A stretch of 64,000 bases of DNA from Candidatus Flexicrinis affinis (GTDB taxonomy: Bacteria; Chloroflexota; Anaerolineae; Aggregatilineales; Phototrophicaceae), in the NCBI GenBank assembly GCA_016716525.1, contig JADJWE010000001.1:1054001-1118000 (forward strand), read 5' to 3'. Positions 17,416 to 27,352 of this stretch are shown in pieces; position 1 is the first letter of the stretch, and each line of letters begins with the position of its first letter. Below the pieces are notes generated by a model. That model was not told the DNA's origin. It ran no database searches and saw only the letters and a list, made by a program, of their open reading frames with translations. Both the position numbers and the translations under genes were made by a program.

Positions 17416-18912
17416 GTGCTAAAACACTGTTTGGTTGCCAACCGCGGGGAAATCGCCGTGCGTGTCATCCGCGCGTGCCACGCCCTCGGCATGTCGGCGA
17501 CTGCAGTATATTCGACAGCCGACCGGCAGGCGCTTCATGTCGAACTCGCGGATTACGCCGTGGAGTTGGGGCCGCCGGCACCGGCCGAAAGCTATCTCGC
17601 TATCGAGCGGTTGATTGACGCGGCACGGTCGACCGGGTGCGACTGTGTGCATCCCGGGTATGGGTTCCTCAGCGAAAGCCCCGAGTTTGCCGAGGCCGTG
17701 CTCGCGGCGGGGTTAACTTGGGTTGGTCCGCCTCCCTCTGCAATCCGCGCCATGGGCGTCAAGACCGAAGCACGCCGCATCATGGAAGCAGCAGGCGTGC
17801 CGGTCGTGCCCGGCTACCAACCCGAGAACGCCAACGACGCCGACTATGACGCCGCAGCTCAGCGAATTGGCTTTCCGTTGATGATCAAGGCGGCTGGGGG
17901 TGGCGGCGGCAAGGGAATTCGGATTGTCTGGCGCCCCGAAGACCTTGCTGACGGTCTGGCCTCCGCGAGTCGCGAGGCGGAGAAAGCGTTCGGCGATCCA
18001 CGCGTGTTCCTTGAACGATACATCGAGCGTGGCCGGCACATTGAGGTGCAGGTCCTCGCGGACGTCCACGGCAGGACGGTGCACCTGTTCGACCGCGAAT
18101 GCAGCGCCCAGCGGCGGCACCAGAAGATCGTCGAGGAGTCGCCTTCGCCGATGTTGGATGCGCAGCAGCGCGAGGACATCTGCAGCGCGGCTGTGCGCGC
18201 CGCGCAGGCCGTCGGCTACGTCAATGCTGGCACCGTCGAGTTCATCGCAGCGCAAGATGGACAGTTTTACTTCCTAGAGATGAACACGCGGCTACAGGTC
18301 GAGCATCCGGTCACCGAGAGCGTAACTGGCATCGATCTGGTTGAGCTGCAGTTTCTGGTCTCCGACGGTAAGCCGATCCCGTTCGAGCAGCCAGATGTAA
18401 AGCAGCGCGGCCACGCCATCGAGTGCCGCGTTTACGCGGAAGACCCGCAGCGCAGCTTCCTGCCTTCGATTGGCACGCTATATACGCTCGACGTCCCGGC
18501 GGGGCCGGGCATCCGCGTTGACAGCGGTGTGCGCGCCGGGGACAAGGTCACGATCCATTACGACCCGATGATCGCCAAGGTCATCGCGTATGCCCCGACG
18601 CGAGAGGACGCGCGCCGCAAGCTCCTGTATGCCCTCCGACAGATGGTTGTGCTGGGTGTGACGACGAACGTTCGTTTCCTGATGAGGTTGCTGGACGATC
18701 CGATGTTCGCTGCGGGCAAAGTCGATACTACCTATGTCGACGCGAATCTGGGGAACCTGATCGACGACCCTGAAGCGGAGATCGAAGACGCCGTGCTGAT
18801 CGCCTTGGCGCTAAGCGAAGCTGGTGCAATTGCGCCGGTCGATGCCGTCGCACAGCAGCGCGATCCGTATTCGCCGTGGGCACGATCGGACGGGTTCAGG
18901 TTGCATGACTGA
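17416..18912 (+). CDS. accC: Biotin carboxylase subunit (acetyl-/acyl-CoA carboxylase, AccC type)
   Basis: 498 residues starting with GTG at 17416, five bases after AAGGAG. ATP-dependent carboxylation of biotin on a carrier protein, the first half-reaction of acyl-CoA carboxylases. All three domains are present: N-terminal LVANRGEIAVRVIRA; ATP-grasp with the glycine loop AAGGGGGKGIRI, ECSAQRRHQKIVEESPSP and EMNTRLQVEHPVTE; and C-terminal GHAIECRVYAEDP. The extension ending DPYSPWARSDGFRL is typical of alpha subunits in which a biotin carrier domain follows, but here the protein stops. The carrier and carboxyltransferase must be encoded elsewhere. The glycosyltransferase gene overlaps its stop. 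Confidence 0.92.
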   Translation: MLKHCLVANRGEIAVRVIRACHALGMSATAVYSTADRQALHVELADYAVELGPPAPAESYLAIERLIDAARSTGCDCVHPGYGFLSESPEFAEAVLAAGLTWVGPPPSAIRAMGVKTEARRIMEAAGVPVVPGYQPENANDADYDAAAQRIGFPLMIKAAGGGGGKGIRIVWRPEDLADGLASASREAEKAFGDPRVFLERYIERGRHIEVQVLADVHGRTVHLFDRECSAQRRHQKIVEESPSPMLDAQQREDICSAAVRAAQAVGYVNAGTVEFIAAQDGQFYFLEMNTRLQVEHPVTESVTGIDLVELQFLVSDGKPIPFEQPDVKQRGHAIECRVYAEDPQRSFLPSIGTLYTLDVPAGPGIRVDSGVRAGDKVTIHYDPMIAKVIAYAPTREDARRKLLYALRQMVVLGVTTNVRFLMRLLDDPMFAAGKVDTTYVDANLGNLIDDPEAEIEDAVLIALALSEAGAIAPVDAVAQQRDPYSPWARSDGFRLHD

Positions 18913-20062
18913 GTGCTCCGGAAACCGACCGCTGCGCGTGCTGATGATCTCCAAGGCGTGTGTGGTCGGTATCTATCAGAAGAAACTTGAAGACATTGCC
19001 CGGCTTGGCATCGATTTGACGGTCGTCGTGCCGCCGTCGTGGCGTGACGAACGCGGCGTACAGACGCTTGAGCGCGTGTACGTTGACGGTTACGACCTGC
19101 GCGTGCTGCCCATCCGCTTCAATGGCAGTTTTCACCTCCACACGTATCGCGGGCTGGGACCGCTTGTTGCGGAGCTGAAGCCCGATCTCGTGCACGTGGA
19201 CGAAGAGCCGTACAACGCGGCGACATGGCAGGCGATATGGCACGCGCGCCGTGTCGGAGCCAAAGTCGTCATGTTCAGTTGGCAGAACTTGCTGCGTCAT
19301 TATCCTCCGCCGTTTTCGTGGGGAGAGCGGTGGGCTTTGGCACGCTGTGATCTGCTCATCGCGGGGACCGAAAGCGCCGCAGACGTATGGCGCGACAAAG
19401 GGTATTCCGGGCCGATACGCACGATGCCGCAGTTTGGCACCGACCCTGAGTTGTTCCGGCCGACAACGGAACAGCGGACTGCGTATAGACCATTCGTTAT
19501 CGGCTACTTTGGCCGGCTCGTCCCCGAGAAAGGCGTGCACGTGCTGCTGGAGGCGGTGGCCGACCTCTCAGGCGACTGGCGGGCGATGATCGTGGGTGGA
19601 GGACCGGAACTGGGCCGGCTCAAGGCGCAGGCCGCGTCACTCGACATCGTGCAGCGCGTCGAGTTCCGTGCACAGGTGCCTTCCACTCAGATGCCAAACC
19701 TCTATCATGAGATCGACTTGCTGGTACTGCCTTCTCTGACGCGCCCGAATTGGAAAGAGCAGTTCGGCCGGGTGCTGGTCGAGGCCATGGCCTCCGGTGT
19801 GCCGGTGATCGGCACCGACAGCGGCGCCATTCCATCAGTCGTGCGCGACGGGGGGATTATCGTCCCTGAAGGCACTGCGTCGGTCTTGCGCGACGCTATC
19901 CAGTCGCTGATCGATCAGCCCGAGCACCGCCGGGAATTGGCGGAAAAGGGCAGGATGCGCGTCGTGGAGCAGTTCACACAGCAAACTGTTGCGAGTGAAA
20001 CCGTGCTTGCGTACCGCGTGCTGTGCGGTGACGCGACAGGCTTGGCCCACCCCTTTCCATAA
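18905..20062 (+). CDS. Glycosyltransferase, GT4 family (GT-B fold)
   Basis: 385 residues from the ATG at 18905, which overlaps the last bases of accC, suggesting translational coupling. The C-terminal GT1/GT4 domain is clear: VIGYFGRLVPEKGVHVLLEA, then IVGGGPELGRL, then EQFGRVLVEAMASGVPVIG with the E(x7)E catalytic motif region, then SGAIPSVVRDGGIIVPEG. The N-terminal acceptor half begins LRVLMISKACVVGIYQKK. It moves a sugar from a nucleotide donor to an unknown acceptor, probably a lipid or surface glycan. Its link to accC is positional only. Confidence 0.88.
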   Translation: MTECSGNRPLRVLMISKACVVGIYQKKLEDIARLGIDLTVVVPPSWRDERGVQTLERVYVDGYDLRVLPIRFNGSFHLHTYRGLGPLVAELKPDLVHVDEEPYNAATWQAIWHARRVGAKVVMFSWQNLLRHYPPPFSWGERWALARCDLLIAGTESAADVWRDKGYSGPIRTMPQFGTDPELFRPTTEQRTAYRPFVIGYFGRLVPEKGVHVLLEAVADLSGDWRAMIVGGGPELGRLKAQAASLDIVQRVEFRAQVPSTQMPNLYHEIDLLVLPSLTRPNWKEQFGRVLVEAMASGVPVIGTDSGAIPSVVRDGGIIVPEGTASVLRDAIQSLIDQPEHRRELAEKGRMRVVEQFTQQTVASETVLAYRVLCGDATGLAHPFP

Positions 20063-20131
20063 CACAGCTAGTACCCGGGTACTGAAATTGCGACAATCGG
20101 TCGAGTTTGTGCGATTTGCCGAACCCTCACG

Positions 20132-20159
20132 TTGTGCCTACGATTCATGCGGCTATAAT
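20132..20159 (+). promoter_or_regulatory. Sigma-70-type promoter of the large GH13 gene
   Basis: TTGTGC (20132-20137), a 16-bp spacer and TATAAT (20154-20159). A GGAG at 20208-20211 precedes the ATG at 20219, giving a leader of about 50 bases. Confidence 0.6.
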
Positions 20160-20218
20160 CCAACCTGACGCTGCCTTACGGTGGTTGTCGAATTTGTTTC
20201 TGGTTATGGAGCTCTCCG

Positions 20219-23200
20219 ATGTTTAAGGGGTTTCAAATCTCGGCACGCGTCCAGTTCATGTTACTGGCTGTGTGTGCCTTCGTGTTATTGGTTCCCGGCG
20301 CTGTCCCAGTCGACGCCGCCGACTGCGGGCCGAACAATATTTGTTTCGTCGGCGTCTATCACGACAGCCGCGATCCACAGTATCGCACGCCGACCGGCGC
20401 CGCACCGATCAATGAGTCGGTCACGCTGCGTCTTGAAACCGTTGCAAACGATGTGCAATGGGTCGACCTGCGCGTATACAACACGCAGAACGCCAGCGAA
20501 ACGTTCACGCCGATGTCGAAAGTCGCATCGTTCGACGATCGCGACTTCTGGGAGGTCGAGATCGCGACCGGCGGCGAGCCGAACATCCTATACTACTGGT
20601 TCCGCTTGACGGACGGTTCCGACGTCGACTACTACGAGGACGACCGCGAGAATTCCGCCTACAACCAGACGCTGTGGGGCGGCCCGGGTACGATGCAGGA
20701 CAACTCGAGCGACGCGAGCTGGGCACTGACGGTCTACGACCCGTCGTTCACGACCCCCGATTGGGTCAAGAACGGGATCATGTACCAGATCTTCCCCGAC
20801 CGTTTCCGCGACGGCGACCCGTCGAACAACAACCTTGCGGGTGAGTTCTTCTATAACGAGGCAGGCGGAACGATCGTACGATCGGGAACGGTCGACTGGA
20901 ACACGGTCGTCTGCGACCCACGCGACCCCACGCTGACCGGCAACAACTGCACGGGTTCGTGGAGCCGTAACTTCTACGGCGGCGACCTTGCCGGGATCAC
21001 CGAACAACTGGATTACCTGCAAGGATTGGGCGTCTCGGTGATTTACATGACGCCCGTGTTCGAGTCGCCGTCGAACCACAAGTACGACGCACGCGACTAC
21101 AGCATCGTCGACGACAACTTCGGTGGCGACGCCGCGCTGGCGACCCTGATCACGGAAGCGCATAGCCGAGGTATGTACGTCGTGTTGGACGGCGTGTTCA
21201 ACCATGTGTCTTCCGACAGCCCGTATTTCGACCGATACGCGCGCTACCCAACGGTAGGCGCATGCGAAGACGTCGCCAGTCCGTACGTCGATATGTTCGA
21301 CTTCTTCCCCTATGCGGGAACGCCACCGGCCCCATGCAGCGACAATCGCGACTACAACAAGTGGTTCGGGTTCGACAGCTTGGCGGTGCTCGACAGCGCC
21401 GGCGCGTTCGCGCGCGACGCAGTGTGGGATAACGGTATCGTCCACCCGTCCGGCAAGAATGTCGCGGTCGGGCCGTATTGGGTCGCACAGGGCGCAGATG
21501 GCTGGCGGCTCGACGTCGCAAACGACGTCGACCCGGAGGGCATGTTCGGCGCGAACGATTACTGGGAGAACTTTCGCGACGCCATCAAGGCAGCCAATCC
21601 GAACGCCTATATCGTCGGCGAGTTCTGGGGCTTGGGAACGAGCTGGATCTCCGGTGGGGTTGCCGACAGGTATGTGCCGGCAGGCAGCAATCCGGGCGAG
21701 TGGGACGCCAACATGAACTATCAGCAGTTCTCGGCGCTGCTCAGCCTGTGGCGTGATACGCCGCTGACCGAGAACGACTTCAACAGCGGCTCGCTGCCCG
21801 GTGCAGTAGTCCCGATGGGCATGGCCGACTTTGTCGAGCGATACTTGAATCTCAAAGAGCGCTATGCGCCTGAGGCGTTCTACGCGCTAATGAATCTGAA
21901 CGGCTCGCACGACACCAACCGCGTGCTGTTCTTGCTTGACGAAGGCATCCCCGCCACGCCTGCCGAGCTTGATCAATACCCAATCGATCCCGCACACTAT
22001 CTGAGCGGGGCCGGTGTAGACGCGATCAACCGGCTCAAGGGGTTGTCGCTGATGCAGTACACGCTCCCCGGTGCGCCGCAGATCTACTATGGCACCGAGG
22101 TCGGGCTCGTTCAGCCGACGACGTACGCTGGCGGCAAGTGGGAAGACGATCCGTACAACCGTGTGCCGTTCCCGTGGCAGGACGCGAATCACACGGGGAC
22201 GCCGTACTTTGACCACTTGCAGGTGGGCAGTCCGGTTCGCGCGGATCTGACCGCGTACTTCACACAACTTGGCAGCATCCGTAACAGCGTCGAGGCACTC
22301 CGCACCGGCGACGTGATCTTCCTGCTGAATGATGACGGAGCCAAGACGCTCGGCTATCTGCGCATCAACGATGCCAAGACGAGTGCGGCTGTCGTCCTCG
22401 TCAACCGTGACTCGACGGCCAAAGCGCTGACGGTAGACGTCTCCGGCTACCTGCCCGAAGGCGCGACGTTCGAGGACGCGCTAAGCCTCGCAACCGCCAC
22501 CGTTACCGGCGGCGAACTCACGCTGACGGTTCCGGCCAACGGCGGAGCGATACTGCTGCCGCAGGTGCCCCTCAGCGGCGAACCCGGTGTGCCGACCGGG
22601 TTGAGCGCGACGCCGGTCAGCGGGACGCAGGTTGACTTGGCGTGGACGGCGTCGCCCGGTGCGGCGTCCTATCGCGTGTTACGCAGCTACGTCAGCGGCG
22701 GCGGCTATGTCGAGGTTGGCACCACAGCCAGCACAACCTACCCGGACACCACTGTGTCGCCGGGAACCAAGTACTTCTACGTGGTGGTCGCGATCGATGC
22801 AGGCGGTGTGGATAGCGATCACTCGAACGAGGCGAGCGCGACGCCGTTCTTCGACCTGTCTGGCGCGTATCTCAACGTTCAGTGGCCCCCGCTGCTCAAC
22901 TACACGTTAAACACCGAGACGACAACGGACACCGTGTACGGCCAGTACTACATCGGTGGCGTGACGGACACGAACCCGGATTGCGTGCCCGGCGTGATCG
23001 CACAGCTTGGCTTCGGCACTGGCGATCCGATCACCGATGACTGGACGTGGTCGCCGATGGCGCCAAACGCCCCAACGTGTGCTGGGAGCAACGACGAAGT
23101 GCAGGGCACGATGAAGCCCAATGCCGTCGGGACGTTCGGCTATACGACCCGCTACAGCAGCGATGCCGGCGCGACGTGGTACTTCGCCGAGGATTTTCCG

Positions 23201-26032
23201 GGTGGAAGCCCGGACTGTCCAGTCGTCAATCATGGCGCTTCCGACGATACGCCGGTCGCCGTCTGTACGCTGAACGTCGCGGCGGGAGCAGATGTCACCG
23301 ATCCGACCCCACCGACGCTGGTCAAGGACCACGACACCGTTGGCGAGGTTGGGCTGTCGTGGTCGGGTGCCACCGACGAAACCGCGATTGGCCTCTACCG
23401 CATTTACCGGAGCGGAGACGGCGGCGGGTCGTACCAGCAGATCGCCGAAGTCGATGATGCCGTGTCCTCCTACGAAGACACCACTGTCGCTGCAGCGCAA
23501 AGCTATCTGTACTATGTGACCGCTGTCGATACCAGCTACAACGAGTCGACGCCGTCCAATACGGTCGATGCGACGGCCGAAAACACGCCGGTTACAATCG
23601 TCATCAACGTGCAGGTGCCGGCGTTCACCCCGGCGGGCAGTGTCGTGCAGGCCATCGGCAGCATCGCGCCGCTCACCAACTGGGGCGCCGGTCTGGATAT
23701 GGCGTCTGTCGGGGCGAATGAGTGGGAAGTCGAGATCGTCGTCCCTGAGGCGACGAGTTTCGAGTACAAGCACCGCCGTGACGCCTCGTGGGACAAGGTC
23801 GAGAAAGAGCCTAACGGCTACGATGAGTCGCCCAACCGGCAGTACACGGTTGGATACTACGAAGACGGCGATGTCGAACCCGGCAAGTACCAGATCAACG
23901 GCACGGTCGACAACTGGCGCGACGTGTTGGTCACCGGCGTCGTACCCGCCGACGGCGCAACCGACGTGGCGCGCAGCGCGGCGGTCGACGTGACGTTCAA
24001 CAAGACCGTTGCGCCGTCGGCTCAGTACACCGTGACCGACGAAGGCGCGTCGTCAGTCCCCGGCGGATTCGTGCGGAGCGTCGATGAACTCAGCGTAACT
24101 TTCACGCCAGATGACGATCTTTGCCCGAGCGAAACCTATACCGTGGACGTTGCGGGCGTCTCGGCGGCTGGTGACGGCTTCCAGTTCACGCCGTTCCAGT
24201 CGACATTTACCACTGAAGCCGCGGCCTCACCGGTCGCTGTCACGTTCCGCACGACGGTCCCGACGTTCACACCTGTGGGCAGTACAGTGTATCTATCAGG
24301 CAACACGCCGCTGCTTGGTGACAACGTGATCGCCTCGGCAGCGGCCATGACGTACAACGGGATCGATGGCGTGTGGGAAGTCACGGTGAACTTGACCGAG
24401 TGTGACGAGGTCACCGTGTTCCACAGCCGCGGCTCGGCTGGGACAATCGAAACGGACGGCCCGACCGGGTTCGACCCGGCACTGCATGTGGTAACAGTCG
24501 TGGATGACGGCAGCGGCACACAGGTTGTCGATTTGACGGTGGAGAATTGGGAGGACGTGATCGTCACCGATGTATCGCCGGCGGACGACGCGGCGCAAGT
24601 GCCGGTGGATACGACGGTTGTCGTCACGCTCAACAAAAACATCGAAACTCTCTCGACCTTCGCAGTGGTCGATCAGTTTACCGACGCGGTTGCCGGGGCG
24701 TTCAGCTACAACCCGGTGGCGAGACAGCTTACGTTTACACCCGATGCCGACCTTGCCTTTGAGGTCGAATTCACGGTGACCGTGAGCGGGTTGGTCGCCG
24801 TCGACGGGGCCGTGCAGGTCGTCCCCAGCGTCACGACGTTCATCACCACCCCCAAGACCGTCGCAGTGACTTGGGCGCTGACCGTGCCGACTTTCACGCC
24901 TCCGGGCAGCACGATCTACATCTATGGCGATGTTCCAGAGCTGGGCAGTGGGTCGCTCAACACCGTGGCGATGACCCAGACCGGGCCGTCTACGTACGAG
25001 TTTGCCGCCAGCTTCCTCGAAGGCACGTCGATCAACTACGGTTTCTCGCGCGGGTCCGCAAACACCGAAGCCACCGCGGCGGACGGCGAAACGTCGTCCG
25101 GTGGAACAGTCGTGGTCGAGGCGGAGACCGGATTCGAGCAGACGGTGGATGTCACGGCTGGAAACTGGCGCGATCCGATCGTGCTCGACTTCAGCCCCGC
25201 CGATCTGTCGACCGGGAACGGAGTTACGACTCCGATCAGCGTGTTGTTCAGCAAGCCGATCGGTGCGGCCTCGACGTTTACGGTCGAAAACTCGGACGCC
25301 GGCGCGGAGACGGGTACGTTTGGGGTCGACGGACCCGGCACGACCGTGACGTTTACGCCGACGGTCGACTATCGCTACGCCGATACGATCACAGTGACGG
25401 TGGCCGGGATTGCCGGGGCAGCGACCGGCACACAGGAGGGGAGTGTCAGCTTCTCCTTCAAGACGGACTTCCTCGAACTGCTGGCTAATGCCGATTTCGA
25501 GGCGGATCCGCCCACCAAGCTGCTCGATCCTTGGACGATCAAGAACCCCACCGGCGACAAGCTGAAGTGTAATAGCACCGGCCCGCGTGCCGTGCCGACG
25601 ACCAGTGGACTTTGTGCGTTCCTGTTCAAAGGTAGAGCAGCGGAGAACGCCAAGCTGCAGCAGACTGTCGACCTCAGCGGGATCACGTTCGTCGTCGGCG
25701 ATCAGTTGATCTTCTCGACATACGTTGACAACGCGACCGGCATCATCATGTTCGCGAAGCTGAAGGTGAAATACGTCGGTGGCTCGAAGTCGACCGAGGC
25801 ACTGGTGCTGGTGCCGACGGTCGGCTATCAACGGGTCACGGCGCCGGCTATCACGATCGCGAGCGCCGACGTCGAGACCGTCAAAGTGACGTTCAACCAC
25901 AAAGCGACGAACGGCAAGACCTACATCGACGACGCGAGCGTCGCGCTCAGGCAAGGCAACGCACGGCGTGCGGGTGCGTCGAGCGACGTGCTGCCGGCGC
26001 CGAACGCGCCCGACGCGTGGCGCAGCAACTAG
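20219..26032 (+). CDS. Very large secreted alpha-amylase/pullulanase-like GH13 enzyme with repeated starch-binding and Ig-like domains
   Basis: 1937 residues, several times the size of a simple amylase. A signal peptide of about 36 residues leads to an N-terminal beta domain (about 38-160) like that of neopullulanases/maltogenic amylases. The GH13 barrel (about 180-700) begins GIMYQIFPDRFRDGD. Catalytic residues are intact: nucleophile D432 (WRLDVAND), acid/base E468 (VGEFW) and D565 (NGSHDTNR). Two fibronectin III domains (about 790-876 and 1028-1124) flank an unassigned beta domain. Then three units alternate a CBM20/25-like module (VPTFTPxGS at the start, NWRD/NWED at the end) with an SbsA-type Ig domain (SPAD...FNK). 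A final beta domain (1756-1937) may bind glycan. It likely degrades starch or pullulan outside the cell. Exact linkage preference is not visible. Confidence 0.9.
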   Translation: MFKGFQISARVQFMLLAVCAFVLLVPGAVPVDAADCGPNNICFVGVYHDSRDPQYRTPTGAAPINESVTLRLETVANDVQWVDLRVYNTQNASETFTPMSKVASFDDRDFWEVEIATGGEPNILYYWFRLTDGSDVDYYEDDRENSAYNQTLWGGPGTMQDNSSDASWALTVYDPSFTTPDWVKNGIMYQIFPDRFRDGDPSNNNLAGEFFYNEAGGTIVRSGTVDWNTVVCDPRDPTLTGNNCTGSWSRNFYGGDLAGITEQLDYLQGLGVSVIYMTPVFESPSNHKYDARDYSIVDDNFGGDAALATLITEAHSRGMYVVLDGVFNHVSSDSPYFDRYARYPTVGACEDVASPYVDMFDFFPYAGTPPAPCSDNRDYNKWFGFDSLAVLDSAGAFARDAVWDNGIVHPSGKNVAVGPYWVAQGADGWRLDVANDVDPEGMFGANDYWENFRDAIKAANPNAYIVGEFWGLGTSWISGGVADRYVPAGSNPGEWDANMNYQQFSALLSLWRDTPLTENDFNSGSLPGAVVPMGMADFVERYLNLKERYAPEAFYALMNLNGSHDTNRVLFLLDEGIPATPAELDQYPIDPAHYLSGAGVDAINRLKGLSLMQYTLPGAPQIYYGTEVGLVQPTTYAGGKWEDDPYNRVPFPWQDANHTGTPYFDHLQVGSPVRADLTAYFTQLGSIRNSVEALRTGDVIFLLNDDGAKTLGYLRINDAKTSAAVVLVNRDSTAKALTVDVSGYLPEGATFEDALSLATATVTGGELTLTVPANGGAILLPQVPLSGEPGVPTGLSATPVSGTQVDLAWTASPGAASYRVLRSYVSGGGYVEVGTTASTTYPDTTVSPGTKYFYVVVAIDAGGVDSDHSNEASATPFFDLSGAYLNVQWPPLLNYTLNTETTTDTVYGQYYIGGVTDTNPDCVPGVIAQLGFGTGDPITDDWTWSPMAPNAPTCAGSNDEVQGTMKPNAVGTFGYTTRYSSDAGATWYFAEDFPGGSPDCPVVNHGASDDTPVAVCTLNVAAGADVTDPTPPTLVKDHDTVGEVGLSWSGATDETAIGLYRIYRSGDGGGSYQQIAEVDDAVSSYEDTTVAAAQSYLYYVTAVDTSYNESTPSNTVDATAENTPVTIVINVQVPAFTPAGSVVQAIGSIAPLTNWGAGLDMASVGANEWEVEIVVPEATSFEYKHRRDASWDKVEKEPNGYDESPNRQYTVGYYEDGDVEPGKYQINGTVDNWRDVLVTGVVPADGATDVARSAAVDVTFNKTVAPSAQYTVTDEGASSVPGGFVRSVDELSVTFTPDDDLCPSETYTVDVAGVSAAGDGFQFTPFQSTFTTEAAASPVAVTFRTTVPTFTPVGSTVYLSGNTPLLGDNVIASAAAMTYNGIDGVWEVTVNLTECDEVTVFHSRGSAGTIETDGPTGFDPALHVVTVVDDGSGTQVVDLTVENWEDVIVTDVSPADDAAQVPVDTTVVVTLNKNIETLSTFAVVDQFTDAVAGAFSYNPVARQLTFTPDADLAFEVEFTVTVSGLVAVDGAVQVVPSVTTFITTPKTVAVTWALTVPTFTPPGSTIYIYGDVPELGSGSLNTVAMTQTGPSTYEFAASFLEGTSINYGFSRGSANTEATAADGETSSGGTVVVEAETGFEQTVDVTAGNWRDPIVLDFSPADLSTGNGVTTPISVLFSKPIGAASTFTVENSDAGAETGTFGVDGPGTTVTFTPTVDYRYADTITVTVAGIAGAATGTQEGSVSFSFKTDFLELLANADFEADPPTKLLDPWTIKNPTGDKLKCNSTGPRAVPTTSGLCAFLFKGRAAENAKLQQTVDLSGITFVVGDQLIFSTYVDNATGIIMFAKLKVKYVGGSKSTEALVLVPTVGYQRVTAPAITIASADVETVKVTFNHKATNGKTYIDDASVALRQGNARRAGASSDVLPAPNAPDAWRSN

Positions 26033-26046
26033 CGATTAGGTAGACT

Positions 26047-26087
26047 GACCGGGCAGGCATCGTAAGGTGTCTGCCCGGTCGTTTCTC
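26047..26087 (+). terminator. Intrinsic terminator after the GH13 gene
   Basis: 10-bp perfect stem GACCGGGCAG (26047-26056) / CTGCCCGGTC (26071-26080) followed by GTTTCTC. It separates the amylase from coaBC. Confidence 0.8.
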
Positions 26088-26102
26088 ACGAGGTCGATAA
26101 CC

Positions 26103-27347
26103 ATGTCTGGTCCGGCGGTGCTGCACGAACGCAGGATCGTGCTTGGCGTTTCCGGTAGTATTGCGGCGTACAAGAGCGTCGATCTGGCCAGCAAGCTCAC
26201 GCAGATGGGCGCGCTGGTGGACACGGTAATGACCGACGCCGCCCAGCAGTTTGTGACTCCGCTGGCGTTCCAGTCGGTCACCGGGCGGCCGGTCTATACG
26301 AGCATGTGGCACGCCGACATGTCCGGCGGTCTGCCGACGCACGTGGCACATGTCGCCCTCGGCGAGAGCGCCGACGCCCTTATCATCGCGCCCGCTACAG
26401 CCAACACGATCGCCAAACTCGCGGCGGGCCTTGCCGACGACCTGCTCTCGGTCACGGCGCTGGCCTCGCGCGCGCCGCTGTTGATCGCCCCAGCCATGGA
26501 CGGCGGTATGTACATGCACGACGCTGTACAGGCGAACATGCGCGTGCTTGCGGAGCGTGGGGCGTGGATCGTCGAGCCGGAGACCGGGCGATTCGCGTCC
26601 GGTTTGGTTGGCAAGGGCCGGCTGCCAGAGACCCCGACGCTGATCGGACATATCCGCCGGTTGCTGGGAAGGACGGGTCCGCTGGTGGGCCGCAACGTGG
26701 TCGTGACGGCGGGCGGCACGCGCGAACCGATCGACCCGGTGCGGTACGTGTCGAATCGGTCGAGCGGCAAGCAAGGCTATGCGTTAGCGCAGGCGGCGCT
26801 TGATGCAGGCGCAAGCGTTACGCTTGTCAGTACGGTCGACCTACCTGCGCCCTCAGGCGCCGTGCTGGTTTCGGTGTCAAGCGCACAGCAAATGCTTGAG
26901 GCTGTCCTCGACCATGCGTCGACAGCGGATGTGCTCATCATGGCGGCCGCCGTCGCCGACTACCGGCCGAAGGTCGTTGAGGCTGAGAAGATCAAGAAGG
27001 TCGACGGGACTTCTGGCTTATCGCTCGACATGGAGCAGACGCAGGACATTCTCGTGGAAGTCCATCGTAGGCGGGAGTCGAGCAAAGCACCGAAGGTCGT
27101 CGTCGGGTTCGCGGCCGAGAGCCAGGATCTGCTCGCCAACGCGAAGTCGAAACTCGCACGCAAGGGGCTTGACCTGATCGTCGCGAATGACATCACCGCC
27201 AGCGACGCCGGCTTCTCGGTGGATACCAACCGCGTGACGCTGCTGTCGGCGGATGGTGAGGTGCGCCCGCTTGCGCTGATGAGCAAGTCCGAGGTTGCAG
27301 ACGAAGTTGTCGCATGGGCGGCTCACCGCCTGTCCTCAGTTGACTAG
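26103..27347 (+). CDS. coaBC: Bifunctional phosphopantothenoylcysteine decarboxylase / phosphopantothenate-cysteine ligase
   Basis: 414 residues from the ATG at 26103, with GAGGT ten bases before. Catalyses ligation of cysteine to 4'-phosphopantothenate (CoaB) and FMN-dependent decarboxylation to 4'-phosphopantetheine (CoaC). The N-terminal flavoprotein half shows GVSGSIAAYKS, APATANTIAKLA and the active-site strand APAMDGGMY. The C-terminal ligase half shows VTAGGTREPIDPVRYVSN with SSGKQG, AAAVADYRP, the KIKK segment and VANDIT. All parts are in the usual order and length. The gene ends six bases before comEC. Confidence 0.95.
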   Translation: MSGPAVLHERRIVLGVSGSIAAYKSVDLASKLTQMGALVDTVMTDAAQQFVTPLAFQSVTGRPVYTSMWHADMSGGLPTHVAHVALGESADALIIAPATANTIAKLAAGLADDLLSVTALASRAPLLIAPAMDGGMYMHDAVQANMRVLAERGAWIVEPETGRFASGLVGKGRLPETPTLIGHIRRLLGRTGPLVGRNVVVTAGGTREPIDPVRYVSNRSSGKQGYALAQAALDAGASVTLVSTVDLPAPSGAVLVSVSSAQQMLEAVLDHASTADVLIMAAAVADYRPKVVEAEKIKKVDGTSGLSLDMEQTQDILVEVHRRRESSKAPKVVVGFAAESQDLLANAKSKLARKGLDLIVANDITASDAGFSVDTNRVTLLSADGEVRPLALMSKSEVADEVVAWAAHRLSSVD

Positions 27348-27352
27348 GTCTC

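Noticed and set aside
24296..25954. 552-codon minus-strand frame within the GH13 gene
   Set aside because: Antisense shadow in GC-rich sequence; the plus strand encodes well-defined repeat domains.
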